In this document: in pieces, positions 6,207 through 6,798 of the stretch
Layout: each line of letters starts with the position of its first letter
Numbering within the stretch: the first letter of the stretch is position 1
Source: Candidatus Aerophobota bacterium
GTDB taxonomy: Bacteria > Aerophobota > Aerophobia > Aerophobales > AE-B3A
DNA length: 6,798 nt
Reading direction: 5' to 3'
NCBI GenBank assembly: GCA_030602105.1
Contig: JAUWAK010000061.1
Location: forward strand, 1-6,798
Position numbers and translations under genes: made by a program
The notes under the pieces: model-generated
The model's input: the letters and a program-made list of their open reading frames with translations, nothing else
What the model was told of the DNA's origin: nothing
The model's database searches: none

Positions 6207-6798
6207 GTGTTGGTTATCAGAAGTTGGAGAGCGGTGATGAAGATGGGCTGGGAGAATCTCATAAAGACCAGGAGGGGTAGGGCATTAATCATAATAGGAG
6301 CTCTTGTCTTCATTGTGGTAGTAACCTTTGCCGGCTTTGAGGTAACCAGCTCTCCCAGATTTTGTTCTACCTGTCATAACATGAAACCGTATTATGAGAG
6401 CTGGAAGACCTCATCTCATAATGAGGTTAACTGTATTAAGTGTCATGCTGATCCTGGAATAGGGTCTTATCTTAAGACAAAGGCCAATGGTCTGGTAGAG
6501 GTGGCAATATATCTTAGTGGTAATCTTCCTACAAACTATCAGACTGAGGTGAGTGATAAGAGCTGCTTGAGAGAGGGCTGTCACAGCCAGGAGGAGCTGA
6601 GAGAGGAAAGACTAGACTTTAAGAAGGGTATTTCCTTTTCGCATGAGAAGCATCTCAAGACTCTTAGGGGTGAATTTAGACTCCGCTGCACCAGCTGTCA
6701 CTCTCAGATAGTTCAGACTGAGCACATAAGTATAGGTGAGGGGACCTGTTTTACCTGTCATTTCAAAGGGGAAGAGCTGGGTGAGGATGTGGCTGAGT
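6207..6798 (+). CDS. NapC/NirT/NrfH-type membrane-anchored multihaem cytochrome c (3' partial)
   Basis: From GTG 6207 the frame stays open to the window end, giving 197 residues; ATG 6237 is an alternative start. A basic N terminus (KTRRGR, 20-25) precedes one transmembrane anchor (about 26-43). Haem-binding motifs are CSTCH (53-57), CIKCH (76-80), CLREGCH (120-126, CX4CH spacing), CTSCH (161-165) and CFTCH (181-185). The first is CSTCHNM, the CXXCHxM arrangement in which NrfH uses Met as a haem ligand. Family members face the periplasm, oxidise membrane quinol and pass electrons to a periplasmic enzyme or cytochrome. At least five haems are present, more than the four of NapC/NrfH cores, so this is an extended member. 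It begins 15 bases after the kinase gene. Its partner enzyme, perhaps encoded downstream, is unknown. Confidence 0.88.
   Translation, partial: MLVIRSWRAVMKMGWENLIKTRRGRALIIIGALVFIVVVTFAGFEVTSSPRFCSTCHNMKPYYESWKTSSHNEVNCIKCHADPGIGSYLKTKANGLVEVAIYLSGNLPTNYQTEVSDKSCLREGCHSQEELREERLDFKKGISFSHEKHLKTLRGEFRLRCTSCHSQIVQTEHISIGEGTCFTCHFKGEELGEDVAE

Overview
The window is a compact run of eight genes, all on the + strand, with gaps of 70 bases or fewer and several overlaps. It reads as the C-terminal half of one redox operon followed by a signalling and cytochrome module. The content (flavin and iron-sulfur electron-bifurcation proteins, a membrane histidine kinase, a multihaem cytochrome c) points to an anaerobic respiring or syntrophic bacterium, for example a sulfate reducer or a related deep lineage. 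Base composition is moderate and ribosome-binding sites are of the ordinary AGGAG/AAAGGA kind. The sequence alone does not fix the phylum.

Bases 1-4256 hold five genes in the order hdrA (5' end cut off by the window), flxD (MvhD family), a first two-cluster ferredoxin-like protein (called flxC here), a second one of HydB/AsrA type (called flxB here), and flxA (an FAD/NAD(H)-binding reductase with a [2Fe-2S] cluster). This matches the parts list of the FlxABCD-HdrABC complex, an NADH dehydrogenase/heterodisulfide-reductase-type system. The expected electron path is NADH to FlxA (FAD, 2Fe-2S), through the clusters of FlxB and FlxC, to FlxD, then to the FAD of HdrA. There electrons could be bifurcated to ferredoxin and to a disulfide acceptor via HdrB/HdrC. 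hdrB and hdrC are not in the window and, if present, should lie upstream. No hydrogenase (MvhA/MvhG) gene is present, which favours NADH over H2 as donor.

Bases 4257-4326 are a short spacer with a clear hairpin and a strong ribosome-binding site. Bases 4327-4752 encode a stand-alone receiver protein, with no output domain and two long loops. Bases 4806-6191 encode a membrane-bound histidine kinase with about six transmembrane helices. Its motif GGIESPL resembles the quinone-sensing heptapeptide GGxxNPF of RegB/PrrB. Bases 6207-6798 begin a NapC/NirT/NrfH-type membrane-anchored multihaem cytochrome c with at least five haem sites, cut off by the window end.

Taken together, the window places a cytoplasmic NADH-driven bifurcation complex next to a candidate quinone-pool sensor and a candidate quinol-oxidising cytochrome. 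The likely theme is balancing cytoplasmic NADH/ferredoxin against the membrane quinone pool. That functional link is an inference from gene order.
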